Part shown: positions 41,373 to 53,967 of the stretch, piece after piece
Layout: each line of letters begins with the position of its first letter
Position numbering within the stretch: position 1 is the stretch's first letter
Source: Ramazzottius varieornatus
Taxonomy: Eukaryota; Tardigrada; Eutardigrada; Parachela; Ramazzottiidae
Assembly: GCA_001949185.1 (NCBI GenBank)
Contig: BDGG01000001.1
Location: 402,485 to 466,484, forward strand
Length of the DNA stretch: 64,000 nucleotides
Direction: 5' to 3'
The notes under the pieces: generated by a model
What the model saw: the letters and a program-made list of their open reading frames with translations, nothing else
Told to the model about the DNA's origin: nothing
Databases searched by the model: none
Program-made: the position numbers and the translations under genes

Positions 41373-43154
41373 TTAAGGATTTCCCAGACAGTGACGCCCA
41401 TGTTGCCATGGAATATTACCACTTTGTGGCTTAAAATTCGAACTTAGCACTTTCTTTTGCTTCGCGTTTTAACAGTCTGTTACCAGCTGTCTCGGAATCA
41501 TATCGTTCGCGACAGATGTAAAACCAGTAGAGGAATGGCTTGTGTAGAGTGCTGTCTAAACTTCCGTCACGAATATTGCTGCTCTGTGCGGCCAATCTTG
41601 CAGCAAACCAGAGAAAAAAAATTCGAGAAAGAGAGTCAGTACGATAATTGCGTGCAGCTGTCGAGAACGATGAGCACCAGTAATGCAACGTTTGGGCTGT
41701 TTTAAAGACTTGGTCAAAGATTCGAGTTCAAGTTTCCTGCAATGACATTTAACAGCAAACAGGACCGATGGATGCAATCATAATTTGTAGACCAGCACTC
41801 TTCGAACGAATGAGGAAAGCGTTACTATGAGTCATCAGAAATCGCCAGAGAGAATAAAATATTGAGATCAACACCGAGCCAGACCACGTGGCACCGCCTA
41901 CATCGATGGGTTACTGTCTGGAAAAACCTTCCTTTCACGATTAGACATGTCAGTCCCCTCATGACATACAGCAGTAGCGCCAACAGCTTGCACTTGTCAT
42001 GGAGTGACTGGACTCTAATGAACCATTAATTCATCGGCGAGGAATAAGTCATTTAGCATGAAATGATTATCAATCGCCTCAGAGCTTCTCAGGTGACCAT
42101 ACGGAAACTTGCGGGCACTGGGTTTGTAACAGTTGCAACGAGGCTGGTGCCGCTTCCGGAGAAAACGGTAGTTACGTGGAAGCCGACCCTAGCTTTGGCT
42201 ACCTTCCCTGATGATGATCCGCAGACACGTATTTTGCTAGGCCGTAACCGACGTGACGAATGTCACATCGGTAGCAATTCAGCGGGAAAATCCTTCCTTT
42301 GTCACCTTCAACCTTAAGCAGGTGAACCGAAAGCGTTTTCAGGATCATAGGCCACTTCAGAAATCCTGCGGTCTGCTCGCAATGTGGGTTGCAAGGGAGT
42401 TTGCTGACCTTAAAGCAGCGGGAACTTTCTGGAAGTGGCAAAGTTGGCGGTAAACAACCTCAAAACACTAAGCTCCGTGTCATGAACGGAAAAAATGGTC
42501 TTTTTCGCTCTTGTTTGTCACAGAGTGGACCGGTTTCTTCTAACTTTGAAACCCATGCAGTAAACCGTTGGTGATCGAGGTTTCTGCATCAGCCGATTCC
42601 CTGCGAAAGCCACCGGAAGTCCACAAACCGAATCTCCAGTCTGAAGCTGATTTTGCCGAGTCAGCTTATGACGACACAGTACCGAGCAGACGGTGAACGC
42701 ACGAGTTTGTGCGATACCAGCTTTTTCCAAACAAGTGCGATTGTGGCCAGCAATACGCTTCACAAATGCTGATCAAGTTACAATCAGCTGATGCGGTGCC
42801 GTGTGGCTCATTAGATCAGCGTATTTCTTCTAACCAAACGTTACGCCATGCTTCAAGCTCTTGTGAACACTATAAACTAACCATGTCGTCACCAGCCCCA
42901 CCTATGATCGGTCCCACGAACCCTGATTTCGGGTTTTCATCCCAAAACCCTCACGTGACTCGCCCAATGGCACCATCAAAGAACACCTAAATCTTCCGAC
43001 TCGAATGGGAAAGTTGACTATCACCAATGGTTTGTGTAGATATAAAGAGTTGGGAAGACCTCAGATATCTCTGGGGCAAACGAGAGTGAAAAAGCCGTTT
43101 TTCCCGTTCGTGACATGGAGCTTACTGTCTCCGCTGGAGAAATCTTCCCATGAA
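41373..43154. other. gene-poor region, nothing recognised
   Basis: Several short shadow frames on both strands; none shows a domain. Confidence 0.4.
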
Positions 43155-43535
43155 CTAGAGGTCATAAAGACCTTCCTCCGGGGAGCGTGCGTCCGCCACT
43201 GGCTTTAGGAGCCTCCAGAACGTTTCCAACAGACGTCGGCTGCAGAGCCCTGAGATTTGGAGCGGAAAACGATAGGACGTCTGCACTTCGTCCTGCAAGT
43301 CTGGGCGTGTTTTGAGGACGGCAATGCCGACTCGGTGTTCGGATATGGCGAATAACTCGCAACGTTCGAACCCAGAAAGAGGTAACCTTTGCATCTTAAA
43401 GTATGGTTCGACACCGTTTAACCTGCGCTGAAGGATGGCGACATAAGGATCTGAATAAGTATTGAGATGACCAACACCGTCTTCCTTGATTACGGTGTAG
43501 CCCGGTGGTGTAGTAGGTGGACCTTGTAGGTCCAC
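43155..43535 (-). other. unassigned 126-codon open frame
   Basis: Open without an ATG at its beginning (PTTPPGYTVIKEDGVGHLNT ... LQRRLNGVEPYFKMQRLPLS). Other frames are also open over part of it. It could be an exon or a repeat-derived fragment. No family recognised. Confidence 0.2.
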
Positions 43536-43998
43536 AGTACCGTGTATGTACCCATACAGGTCTCAGGATACGGTAGCTAACAAAACGTTGCCAGTCGTGA
43601 TAGCGAATGAGTTCTACATTCCTCGAAAAGCCTGTGCAATGTGCTAGGTATCTTTAATCTGCAACTTATCGACGTGCCTTGCCATTTTGCGTCCGTGGTA
43701 AAAAGCGGTTAGCTTGTCAGCTCCAGCCCAACAGACAAACCATCAAGCGGATCGAATGAGGACCGTCTACCGAGACGTACCGAGAGGAGAAGAACAGTGG
43801 AAAGCATAACGGAACAGCTACATTACGCACTTGAACCACGTCATTTTCGAGCGTACTACTCAATCTGTGATAACCTCACATTACAGAGAAACTTGAAAAA
43901 CTCCAGATTGCATCTGATGGCATGACAGCGATGAGTGATCACAACGGTACAGTGTGCAGAAAGTTGTTGCTGCGCAATACCACCGACTTACTATAGAG

Positions 43999-44181
43999 AT
44001 TGCGGAAACTCGTCAGGGACGACCGATCAGCATCAGCATCAGGATCACGATCAGGAAGTTCATCCGAAAAAAACCACAACATTGGCACAGCATCAATGAA
44101 TCACTTGTCAATGTTGTCGTTTTTGTGAATGGATTTTCTGATCCTGATCCTGACGCCTCGTTCCTGACAGGTTTCCGCAAT
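43999..44181. mobile_element. 183-bp MITE-like element
   Basis: ATTGCGGAAACTCGTCAGGG at the left pairs with the right end (GACAGGTTTCCGCAAT). Subterminal TCAGGATCACGATCAG and CTGATCCTGATCCTGA are also inverted. Confidence 0.75.
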
Positions 44182-45675
44182 CCCTCAGCAGTACTTGGCG
44201 GCAGATAATACCAGCAAAGAGTATAGATTAGGTAGAGGAACCGCTGTGTATAGCGTGGAGCCGTAAAACCTCAAACATGGAAGCGGTAGAGACACTTGCC
44301 ACTACTAACGAACACTGCCATTGGTATGACGCCAAAAAGGCCGCGCCTCGGTGCAGTCGGGACTAGTTTGGCCGGTCCGGCAGGTACGGTTCGGCCTATC
44401 GGGTTACACCGAAAGAAAGAAATTTCCCGAAGTCATACATCTGAACCGAGCCTGGACTGGGTGCTAGTCCGGCAATGACTTTATGGTTGAAAGACTGGGT
44501 GACGTACGTACGCCTTCCCCTACCTAGTCTATACTCTCTGAGTCTCTGACACCAGGATTGAGGTTCGATAGCGCTGACAAAGCAAACTGCAGTTTTATTT
44601 GACGACGGCATTAATCTGCTGTCCAAGGACCAGGACTAACCACACGGTTGTACCGTAGTTGTTCCGATACTAACTTGCAAGAGACCATCAGTACTAAGGT
44701 GGTCACTTCCGTCTCGAATGTCGCTATTCTGTTCGCACACGGCGACGGCCCTGCAGCGCACCAGAGAGTAAGATTCGGGACAGTGAGCAGGCAATATTTT
44801 TACAGTGTTGCGAATTAGCCGAGTTTAATGCCTAGGGAGGATAAAGCACAGAAGCTGAGAAGGAGTTTTTGAATCGTTCAATAACAGTATATCGCCTCTT
44901 CAAACCAAAGAATTTGATTTTTCAATGAGTACCCTAAGTTACCCCTATGCCTTACGTTGGAGCGTCCTGCAGTTCTGTACTGGACCTACAGTGACAAAGA
45001 CAAGAAGCAATCGTTTCTAGATCACCGCTATTGCTGGTAAGGAAACTGCTTACCCCCTTGCCACTGAGATTGAGAGGTGGTCGAAGCATGTTGGCCATCC
45101 CAGCGAAAATATACTGGAATGCAGTGCAGCAAAAGTTGGCCACCGGACCGATAAGGGTATCCGCCGTCTTCATGCTGCGGTTACATTGTCTCTGCGTGAC
45201 AGATCAAAGAGGCCGTGGTACAGCTCAGTATCTCAAACAACTGGATATCGTAAAAGGCTGTTTCGGAAAGCAAAACACTTCGGACGCATTGTCGTGTGCA
45301 GATACCCATATGAGATCGCCATGATCATCTTAAGAATTATTCGGGTAACGTTCGGGCCGTTGATGTCGCACCTTTTGGACCGACTTCGATACTTGTCGCG
45401 ACTGGACAATGAGGGCGGCGTCAAGCACATACGGTAGCAAAGCACACATGACCTCATGGGTGTCCGGTGGTGGCAGGAGCTTTCGGAATACGGCAAGAAC
45501 AGCCTTTCCGTATTCAGGGTAAACGCGCGTTCAGAAATTGACTCGCCCGCATAAAATTAAATGTTGTGTCAAATGATGGCTGACTCGGACTACCTAAAGC
45601 TGACTCACGGGGGTGGTTGTAAGCTCACGATACGCCGTTTCTCATCAGACTGTTTTTCACCAAGGTAGACATGAG
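44182..45675. other. gene-poor region, nothing recognised
   Basis: No coding region, RNA gene or strong repeat seen. Confidence 0.4.
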
Positions 45676-45842
45676 GATGGTGTGGTTTCACCACACCACA
45701 CCGAAAAAAACCACTCTTTTTGGTTTCGGTGTGCTTGAAACACCAAATCGAAAAATTGGTGTCCGAGTTACCCCGAATTTGCCGTTTCGGTGTCTAGGAA
45801 CACTACATCACACCAAACCGAAAACCTTTTGGTGCACCAGAT
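45676..45842. repeat. ACCGAAAA/GGTGT-rich dispersed repeat, copy 2
   Basis: Same block order as at 19138-19312: GGTTTCACCACACCACACCG, TTTTGGTTTCGGTGTG, AACACTACATCACACCAAAC. Confidence 0.75.
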
Positions 45843-46124
45843 TTAATGAGCTAGTCAGCCAGCTTGGGCTAGATGAGTATCGCAAACTCGCTGTTTCACC
45901 CCGTGGTTGATTCGACTAACTGTTGATTGTTTAAGCTGCGAAAATCTGAGCGATGGTTTTCGCGTGCTGGTAAGGTCGTTACCAAGCCTAGAAGTTCACT
46001 AGATAGTCCGACCGTGCAAGTTAGATGTGTTTGAAATCTTGGTATTTTTTTGAGTTTCCTACAGCGCAGTTTGATTTGTCGATGACGGATTAATAAATTG
46101 TGAATTCGCTCTTTGAAACTTTTT

Positions 46125-46272
46125 TCGGTTTTTCGATTTGGTTTGGTGTGGTGCACCGAAAGAGTGGTGTCCGATCCACACCACACCGGAAAAAGTGGTG
46201 TGGCTTTCGCACCGAAAAACCAGTTTCGGTGTGGAGAAGCACCGAACCGAAAAACACCACACCACACTTAAT
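46125..46272. repeat. ACCGAAAA/GGTGT-rich dispersed repeat, copy 3 (inverted)
   Basis: Begins with CGGTTTTTCGATTTGGTTTG and ends AACCGAAAAACACCACACC. Orientation opposite to copy 2, about 280 bp away, so the pair could fold back. Confidence 0.72.
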
Positions 46273-46779
46273 CACACTTTTCTCAGATCTACACCAAGGC
46301 ATTGTTTTGAAATTCATCTTTCGGTTACCAGAAATATCGGTTTCGTATAGTTTGGCCGTTCTTCTACGATGTCGCCTGTCAGGCCTGGCACAACCAGGAC
46401 TGACATTCCATAAAAACTTCGTAGAATTGCGGACCTTTTAGGGAAACATGAGTACAAAAAGCTGGCGAGAGCCAGTAGCAGCTCAGCGCGTGCGGGGCGC
46501 TGACTTCCTCGCTGGGAAACAATCACTTTCGGTAAAACGATCCGTCTCTTACTGCGTATTACGAAGATGAAAATCTGCTAGCCAAATCTCTTTTTCGCCT
46601 CTCTACGCGCTCTTTCGTATATCAATCAAAGTAAATTTTTTCGTACGAGAGAGACAACGTGACCCAGCATGAAAACGGCGGATACCCTTAACGGTCCGGT
46701 AGCCAGCTAGAGCACATGACGCAGCGTAGATAATCCTGCTCAGAACAGTATCGGCGAAGGCACGTTAAATACAAATACA

Positions 46780-47600
46780 GGTTGAAAATGCCAACTTGGT
46801 ACCACCTCTTAACAATTATGGCGCTCTCGGCTGAGTGTGTGCTTGTCCTCCTATTTTTCCCTACTTTGACATCCCTTTTACTACCTTTTAAAAGTTACTT
46901 GGTCTCGGAGAATGTCTACAGGAGTCTCAGATTTGACCAGAGATCGGGGAAGTTGCAACCGCGGAACTGCTCAGGCCGAAACTTTTCGCTGTTTCTCTCT
47001 CAAGGAGAAAATCCTTTTTCACTCAATTGCAATTTTAATCGAAAACTACTGATTACGAACCGTTTAGTGTAGTCCAGCTACCGATGAAAACATCGTGGTT
47101 CGTTGTACCACTTGTTGATTCACTGATACAGCAACTTTTTCAAAATCGTGCAAAAACAAAGGGTGATCGCTCAAAAACGAGATTTCTCGAAATGGTCTGA
47201 ATTGTTTTCCGGAAAGTGAAAACATGAACGCGTGGCCGAATTACGAGCTATCTAAATCAAAAACTGTTTAGGACAGACTGCGCAGAATCAGGATGTCGGA
47301 ACACTTTGTATGAAAACAAGGTTTGCCTGAATCAATAACTTCCTTAAATTTTGAGGGAACTTCGAGAGATTTTTTGCCGGTTTCCGGAAAGATCTTGCAT
47401 GTCCGACATTGACCAAAACTCAGGCCAAGGACTTAGCTAGACGAAAATCGGTTGTAAGTACAAACTCTTGGTTTTCAACACACTTTGAAATTTTTTTCCA
47501 TGAGGAGGGGTTTTCTGGCAAGATGGTCAAATTCGACAATATTAATTCATGTCTAAAGTAGTGTGATCTTTTTGCGATCTATTCTAATTTTCAGTGAAAA
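46780..47600. other. AT-rich intergenic region, nothing recognised
   Basis: No coding region or repeat identified. Confidence 0.4.
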
Positions 47601-47645
47601 CCTAGGTAGTTATAGCCAGGCTACAGTCAAATTGGGGATGGATTC

Positions 47646-48546
47646 TCAAGCAGGGAGTGCCAGAGAACCTGTTTCATTCATGACTTTCTCCTCACCGGCA
47701 GATATGTTAATCAACTGTTTCAACCCTGGTCTCAATGCATACGAATGAACTATGTCTATTGGGAAGAGCTTCAACTTTAAACTGTAAAATTTGAACTTCT
47801 TCTGCGCTGAAGTTCTAGCCCTGATGCCACGAGCCTCTGAAACATTAAGAACAAGTAATGTTTCTGTGGCCAAACCTCGGCCAACCCTCGTCTTCCCAGT
47901 GAAGCTGAGGGTTTTGCAAGGTAAACCCGATGTGCTGATGTTGCACCAGCACAAACCATAAAAAATCCAGATAGTTCTGTGACTTCCCCCGACGGGGAGG
48001 CGGAGCTAAACCGAACTTGGTTTTTGACTGGTGGCGGTGCTGTTTCCGGCTGCGTGTCAACTTTCGCGAAATTTTGTTTTGAAAATTCTAGACTTTCGAT
48101 TTTCTCCGACATTTTGTTTATCTCGTCCATTCTGTTCCGCAAGCCATCCCTTGCTGGTCATTCGGGACACAAAGTGCCTTGGGAAGGGAATTCGGGAGTC
48201 GGACGACGGGCGAAAACTTCGCAAGACAAGTTTCGCAGACAGCTGATACAATCACCGCAAGTTGCTCGGACAACCTGATAATCACTGGATCTATTTCCAA
48301 GGTATCGTATGCTTCCTGATATTGCTTTTCAGTTTTCATACCACGAGTAGGCGTGACCGCGCAGGAGGTAATATTCGAGTAGAGCACAGCGACCTTCTCA
48401 TTAAAAAAAGCATCTTTTCCAAAACTGTCATGCGAACCACCTTCAGGTTTAGACAAATCCCATGGCTTTTGCAACAACCTGCGTAGGGGGAGGGAACGCG
48501 TTCGAGCGACGAGCCGTGGGAGCTCAGCCATCGTTTGGTGGTCCAC
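47646..48546 (-). other. possible decayed coding region (coiled-coil, proline patch)
   Basis: Minus-strand frames contain MRNRMDEINKMSEKIESLEF (heptad-like), TAPPPVKNQVRFSSASPSG and, in another frame, EKQYQEAYDTLEIDPVIIRL. The changes between frames and the mixture of coiled coil and Pro/Ser patch resemble retroelement gag remnants or a degraded host gene. I cannot assign it. Confidence 0.2.
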
Positions 48547-50604
48547 GCATCACCAAGGCCTGTCATATTGGTCTGCGCGAACGTTTAGCGCGTAGAGGCG
48601 ATGCCCTTACAATTAGGAAGGTCACTGCGCCCTGTGAGAGGGGTTACTGTGCCCTGGGGGCCATGAAAACACGCCGTATGGGCTAGCACTTTCATCTTAG
48701 CAGTCAGTTGTCGATGACGCTGGTACAGATCAGCTGCTAGTTAGCCGACGAATGTGCAAGCCAACGACAGACCTCTTGCAGGGTGCACGCCACAGCGATG
48801 TCAGGACAGATATAGACAGAACAACAACCTTCAGCGGACCGAAGTTAACGTCCGCTAGAAATGCCTCCGAGCTCTCCGACTGTCATATTCGAAACACATA
48901 CAGATGCCCTCTTGTACATAGGGAGTTCAATAAATTTCAAGGCATAGACCACCTGAAAGAGCTATTTTCCAGAGCACGCTTGTAAGAGATAGACCATCTC
49001 TTCTAACCACTATCTTCAAAAGATACTCGCCCACTTCGTGACGTTATTCCCGCGTTATCCGCGCTGGTCGTGAAAATGCGGTTTTCTCGAATATCTGGGA
49101 TAGATGATTTTCTAACGCTTCGAGAAAAAGTAACTAGAGTGTGAGGCATATACAAAGTGAAAAATAACCTTCGTCGGGAATGGAAACGTGGCTGAGAAAA
49201 CACAAAAGTTTGCAAAATCCGGCTGGCGATCAAGTTGCGCACTAGCTGTTTTGCGGCATCTTCACTTGGTGCAAAAATCAAATTTTTTCTCGAATCTTGA
49301 CACCGGCCAGGCTTGACTTCCTTGCGCCAAAACTAGCCACTAGACATCCCTCTTTCATCCAGGGCCAAAGTCAAGCTCAAACGTACAACGGGGAAGAAGC
49401 TACATAATTTCTTCTAGAAGGTGGAGGCGTAACCCTAAAAAACTTCCCTTCCTATACCCTGCAAAATTATTTCAACGAATAACTTCCCAGCCTCGTCTCT
49501 AATTTTGCAGTATTCCCCATAAGTTGCTTTCTCTTTATTGCAAAAAGTTGCCGAGATCGAACGACCACAAAATTTCTGGTGAACGCACCTTCAAAATGTA
49601 TTGCACCCCTATCAATGAGTTACCAGTTCCTCGACGTTTTTGAAGTGACGCCAGGTGCAGGAAGAGCCTAAGACGGCCAGCTCGAAGCAGACAAGGTACT
49701 GTAGATATTTGTTGCTATCGCGCAGTAAGGACAATTATGTGACGGCGCACCACGGTAGGGGATTGTGCTCGCAGTGAAACCGGACGGCGGCTGTAACTGG
49801 GTTTCCGCTGCCACTTTTGATACGAACATTTTTGCTTCAAAAGTGCACGTTTTTTACATCAGATTGTTCGGAATACTCAGGGGCAATGCGTGATAGAGCC
49901 GCCACGAATATTAGTTTCACAAAACTGTTCGCCCTTTCGAGAAGAGTTTGCCGAGAATTCTAGGTTGCCGAAAAGACCATCTGGACTTCAGAATTGTGTT
50001 CCTCGATGTTTGATACAGTGGACTGCATCAGAAGTTTAACTTTGCCTTTGAGGTCCCAAAACTTCTAACTCGTCCCTCAACACTTAGATTGGCGAACGTT
50101 CGTATCAAAATCGGGCCGCCGTAACCCAATTCAATTGCACAATGACGTGCTGCGCGATACCCCGTTTTTTTCTGGATACCACTTTTGGCCGCAACTGAGT
50201 CATGAGGGCCTACTCCGCTTTGGTACAGTAGTGTGCGACTGAATTGTACGCTTATTTAGACCGGTATGTTATTCTTCAGCGGCCATCTGACGCACAATCC
50301 CATGAAGGTGCAGTTACATAAATTAGCGCCGAGACTCAGTTCGCTGCTTCACCAGATTTGCAATTATATCGTTTCGTCGGCCTTCTCCGAGCCCATGTCG
50401 GCTACAGTGCTCCTCAAAGACAAAGTTAATTCCGCCATGCAAGGCATTCAGACCGGCTGCCATTGCTTTTCGTCGTCTGAGTGTATAGGCTTTCTTTGTT
50501 TCTGAATATATCTATTGCGAGCTATCATCGATGAGCAGGTTGACGACGACTGTTTAAGACGACTGGGAAACCCCATGCCGATCTGAATTCATATTACGAC
50601 GTGG
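48547..50604. other. gene-poor region, nothing recognised
   Basis: No convincing coding region, RNA gene or inverted repeat. Confidence 0.4.
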
Positions 50605-50634
50605 TTGCATCCTTTTTTCCATCAAAACGATAAG

Positions 50635-51253
50635 ATGGCAGCTTGTAATGCTACGATTGTCAGTCCTACATTGAAATCAACGATTTATAACTGTACGAGA
50701 ACCAACGTAACCATATCGGACGACGACGTGGGTTTTTACCCAAACGTTGAGGTCGCTGGATGGATCCTTCTCATGGTCGGTGTAGGGACAGTGGTCTCCG
50801 AGAAGCTTTTAAACGCCTACTAACACGCTAAAGTCTTTTTGACGATGGTCAATAATTCTGTTTTGAATTCCATTTTTTGTTATTATATTATAAGGGAGTT
50901 TCAAAGAATGCTACCGATGAAACAGATACGAACTACTGTACAAACCATTTGGATGTCCGAACTGAAAGCTTAGCGGTGATTTGGGCAGATTACATTTCTG
51001 TAGCATTGACCTGTCACCCTTTCCTCAAATATGAACCCTCGGGTATTAAAGTAGAGCAATCTACTGACGTGCGAGGGGTAACTCGCTTTGTTGCGAAGAG
51101 AAAACAGAAGCTTTTAAGGAACATTCAAGCACACGCCCAACAAAGTGAGCTTCAGCGGAAAATGACGTTGTGGCACAATTGTAGCCAGAGCGGATTTGGG
51201 ACAGAAAGCAGTAGAGAATATGTATCTGTGGACCCGTACGAAAGGTATATTGA
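50635..51253 (+). pseudogene. hypothetical membrane protein interrupted by a transposon
   Basis: Exon 1 (from the ATG at 50635, MAACNATIVSPTLKSTIYNC) has three N-glycosylation sites (NATI, NCTR, NVTI) and a transmembrane stretch, VAGWILLMVGVGTVV. With a donor at about 50780 and an acceptor before 50894 it continues GVSKNATDETDTNYCTNHLD, then a cytoplasmic-looking basic segment (FVAKRKQKLLRNIQAHAQQS). The frame runs into the inverted repeat of the transposon at 51254. Topology resembles the last membrane span and C-terminus of small channel-like proteins, but no family is recognised. The insertion probably truncates it. Confidence 0.45.
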
Positions 51254-53460
51254 CGAGGGGATTATGCCTGTCCCCACCTCTTTTTGGTCAAACTGTCCTG
51301 GCGGAACGAGAGAGGAGAGTCTCTTCTAGGATCTGAGCCAGTGAGCTAAATCCCGCGTCGATCCTGGAACAAACTACAGGGACTCGGAAGTGACGTCAGA
51401 AATTTATGCCAATAACGTAGGAACGTGATGTCTTGTAGGTCCACGTTAGACCTAACAAACAAACCCTGAAACCCATCAGTAAACAAACTTGTTACGGCAA
51501 ATAGATAGTACAGAAATGATGAGCGTCATAAAAGTGATAGAAGCAAAGACGGGCCTTGCACCACCCGCAAACCAGAAGAACAATGTCTCTGTAGTTCTCG
51601 TGAAGACAACTGCCTTTCAGCTTATCAAACATAAACTTGGCTGGATTAACATACATGAAACCTTCGTCGGTATATCCCGACTTATGCCAAGCTTCAGCTA
51701 TCAAATTTTCGAACCTGGGCGACCGAAACTGTTGATACAGCAAAGAGTGCAATCTCAAAATCACATCGCGATGATGCACTTGAACGGGTAAATCTTGATC
51801 GGTGAAGGTCTTCCACGAGTCGGCCAAGAAAATGCACCGCTCTTCCATATGAGGGAAAAGAACTTTTTCTGACCAGTCTAAGTAGAGCTTCTTGGTCATC
51901 TTCCCGGATGTCGAAGCAGTGACATACAGATTATCAGCCTTGAACATCGTTCTCGACACGATTGGACTAACACTCCTTTCTCTTCCTTCAGCGTTAGGAA
52001 AAGAACAGGAAGAAACTTACGCCTGCCCGGGGAGACCGCCATCATCACAGTGTAGCTATGTGTCATGGAATTCTCCGACTGGGTGATCGCTTCCACGTGT
52101 TTTACTCCAGCCGTTTCCAAAGTTCTTCCTGGTCTCATTTCATATTCAAAGCCTGACTGATCCGCATTCCACAGACAGTCTAACCCGTACTCTGCGATCC
52201 TTGATCTAACGAGCGCAACGCAGGCTTTAGCACTTTCCTTGACGTGAGGCGCTTTTTGTATGGATTTCTTGGTGACGAACTTGGTTATTTTCCGGTCAAC
52301 GATCCCATAATATCTAGAAGATATTAATTTCGCTTTTGAAGGAAATCGAAGCACAAAAAACTATTGGTACCGTTTGAGTTTTCCGATCAGTCTGGGGAAG
52401 CAGTGAAACCGGCCAAGTCCACCGTTTCGTTCGCAGTGAGAGCCCATCGACGTTAGTCCAAATCCTTGACCACTTGCTTTTTCCTTTTAGCGAGGAAGAA
52501 CGGATTACCGATATCCAAACGTGGAGCCTTCAACTTGTCAAGCCTGGAACCGCCTTCCACTACCTGCTTTTCCCAGTCGTACAGCTGCCGTATGCTGGTT
52601 ACTTTACCAAAACTTCTCTGAACAGTGGTCAACGTGAGACGCTTCTTCTTCACGGCGTTTCTCCAGTATGTAGCCTCACGTTTTTTGTACTCCAAGTTGA
52701 CCAACTGATCCACTGGAAGCTTGGGGTTAGGAAGTCGTGGGATGTATAGCTCATGGGAAGAAGGTTCAGTTCCGCTGGAAACAGGCTCAAGCAGTCTATC
52801 AGGTTCCGTAACGTCGAAGTCAGCTTCACTCCGGCCATTCAGCAGGTTGCACTGGACAACAGATGCTTCGCAATCTGCAAACGACTCGACGCGGATCTGC
52901 AGATCATACTGGAGGTCTTCTTCAACGGCATACACAGGAGTAACACTTTGGGTGATCTTCGAGTCGATGAAATCTAGGAAAGATTACGAATCAAATTAGT
53001 ATCTTTTTTGTTTTTGAGCTCCAGTGCACAGCAAGATTTCCTTAACTATGTCCTTGAACTGCCTGTCAGCTTCGCTTGGAAAGTCGTCGATACGGTAGTG
53101 CAGTTTGTAGTCCCATTCCAGCAGCTTGATAACATTCAGCAAGTTGATGGATTCCATTTCAGAGAAGCGCAGGAATGAATGAGCAAATGAGAGAAGGTTG
53201 AAAAACAACAGAAAACTTGATGAGCAGGAAGCACAGGCTCGATCAACAACCGAATCAACCATCGAACAATCAAGTCTTGATTGTTCATTACTCTGCTTAT
53301 ATACCGCCCTACTTTTGACGTCACTCCCGAGTCCCTGTAGTTTGTTCCAGGATCGACGCGGGATTTAGCTCACTGGCTCAGATCCTAGAAGAGACTCTCC
53401 TCTCTCGTTCCGCCAGGACAGTTTGACCAAAAAGAGGTGGGGACAGGCATAATCCCCTCG
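51254..53460 (-). mobile_element. 2.2-kb pogo/Tigger-like DNA transposon with about 145-bp TIRs
   Basis: Left TIR 51254-about 51400 (CGAGGGGATTATGCCTGTCC ...) and right TIR about 53316-53460 are reverse complements with about one mismatch in 145 positions. TGA flanks both ends and may be the target duplication. The minus strand between them codes for a transposase. A TATATAAG box sits just inside the right TIR (about 53294-53301), upstream of the transposase start. Confidence 0.85.
51489..53158 (-). pseudogene. pogo/Tigger-type DDE transposase, broken
   Basis: A first exon (from about 53158, MESINLLNVIKLLEWDYKLH) and a second (about 52975-52453) carry the N-terminal region: NLEYKKREATYWRNAVKKKR, TVQRSFGKVTSIRQLYDWEK, GSRLDKLKAPRLDI, a helix-turn-helix of the family. 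Next, RRWALTANETVDLAGFTASP (about 52450-52390) is a CENP-B-type helix-turn-helix interrupted by one TAA and one TGA. A frame change then leads to GIVDRKITKFVTKKS and the DDE domain: GLDCLWNADQSGFEYEMRPG (first Asp), SENSMTHSYTVMMAVSP, then CIFLADSWKTFTDQDLPVQ (second Asp) after another frame change. At least two stops and two frameshifts make it non-functional. Confidence 0.8.
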
Positions 53461-53967
53461 TGAGAACTCCTGATTCTTAACAATGATGTGGGCTAGACGT
53501 GTACGGGAAGGTGGTAGCCAGTGTTATGAACTTAATTACTGGTCGTTCGGAGTCGAAAAAGTTTGTATGAAAGTTGGGCCGTCAATACCCATTAAAGTTG
53601 TCTCACGCACGGCATAGCATGCTGTACACGCACGATGGGTAAGTATGGGCCAGTAAAAAGTATGGGACAGGCGGAAAGGACGGCAAATTTACACCCTGAA
53701 TGCGAGCCAGCAATGAAAATCGAGCCTATGACGTAACGCGGTGAAATTCAACCGTAGAAAATTGTCATGACAGTGCCCATCAGCCGATCGGCTGTTTGGC
53801 TTTTGTGCTTCGAGGCTACGGATTGTTTGTTTACTTTCTTCCAGTTTACTTTTCTCCTGCAGTTGGAGCAGGTTGTCAATTTTAGTGTTTAGCCGCAGTA
53901 TTCTTAAGGCCATGGTGCGCTGCACCTTGTAAGCCACGGTGTACCGCGCTTCCCGGCTGACTTTACG
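53461..53967. other. spacer with a truncated TGTACACGCGCG MITE
   Basis: From about 53622 to 53770 the blocks TGTACACGCACGATGGG, AAAAAGTATGGGACAGGCGG and AAAGGACGGCAAA match the left half of the MITE family at 10154-10347; the right half is missing. It lies directly upstream of the P450 start. Confidence 0.6.

Noticed and set aside
42063-42574. Three overlapping plus-strand open frames
   Set aside because: Mutually overlapping frames without domain or splice support.
44000-44180. Possible CRISPR-like or short tandem repeat (ATCAG/GATCAG words)
   Set aside because: The words belong to the arms of a 183-bp inverted-repeat element; there are no regular spacers, and the genome is eukaryotic.
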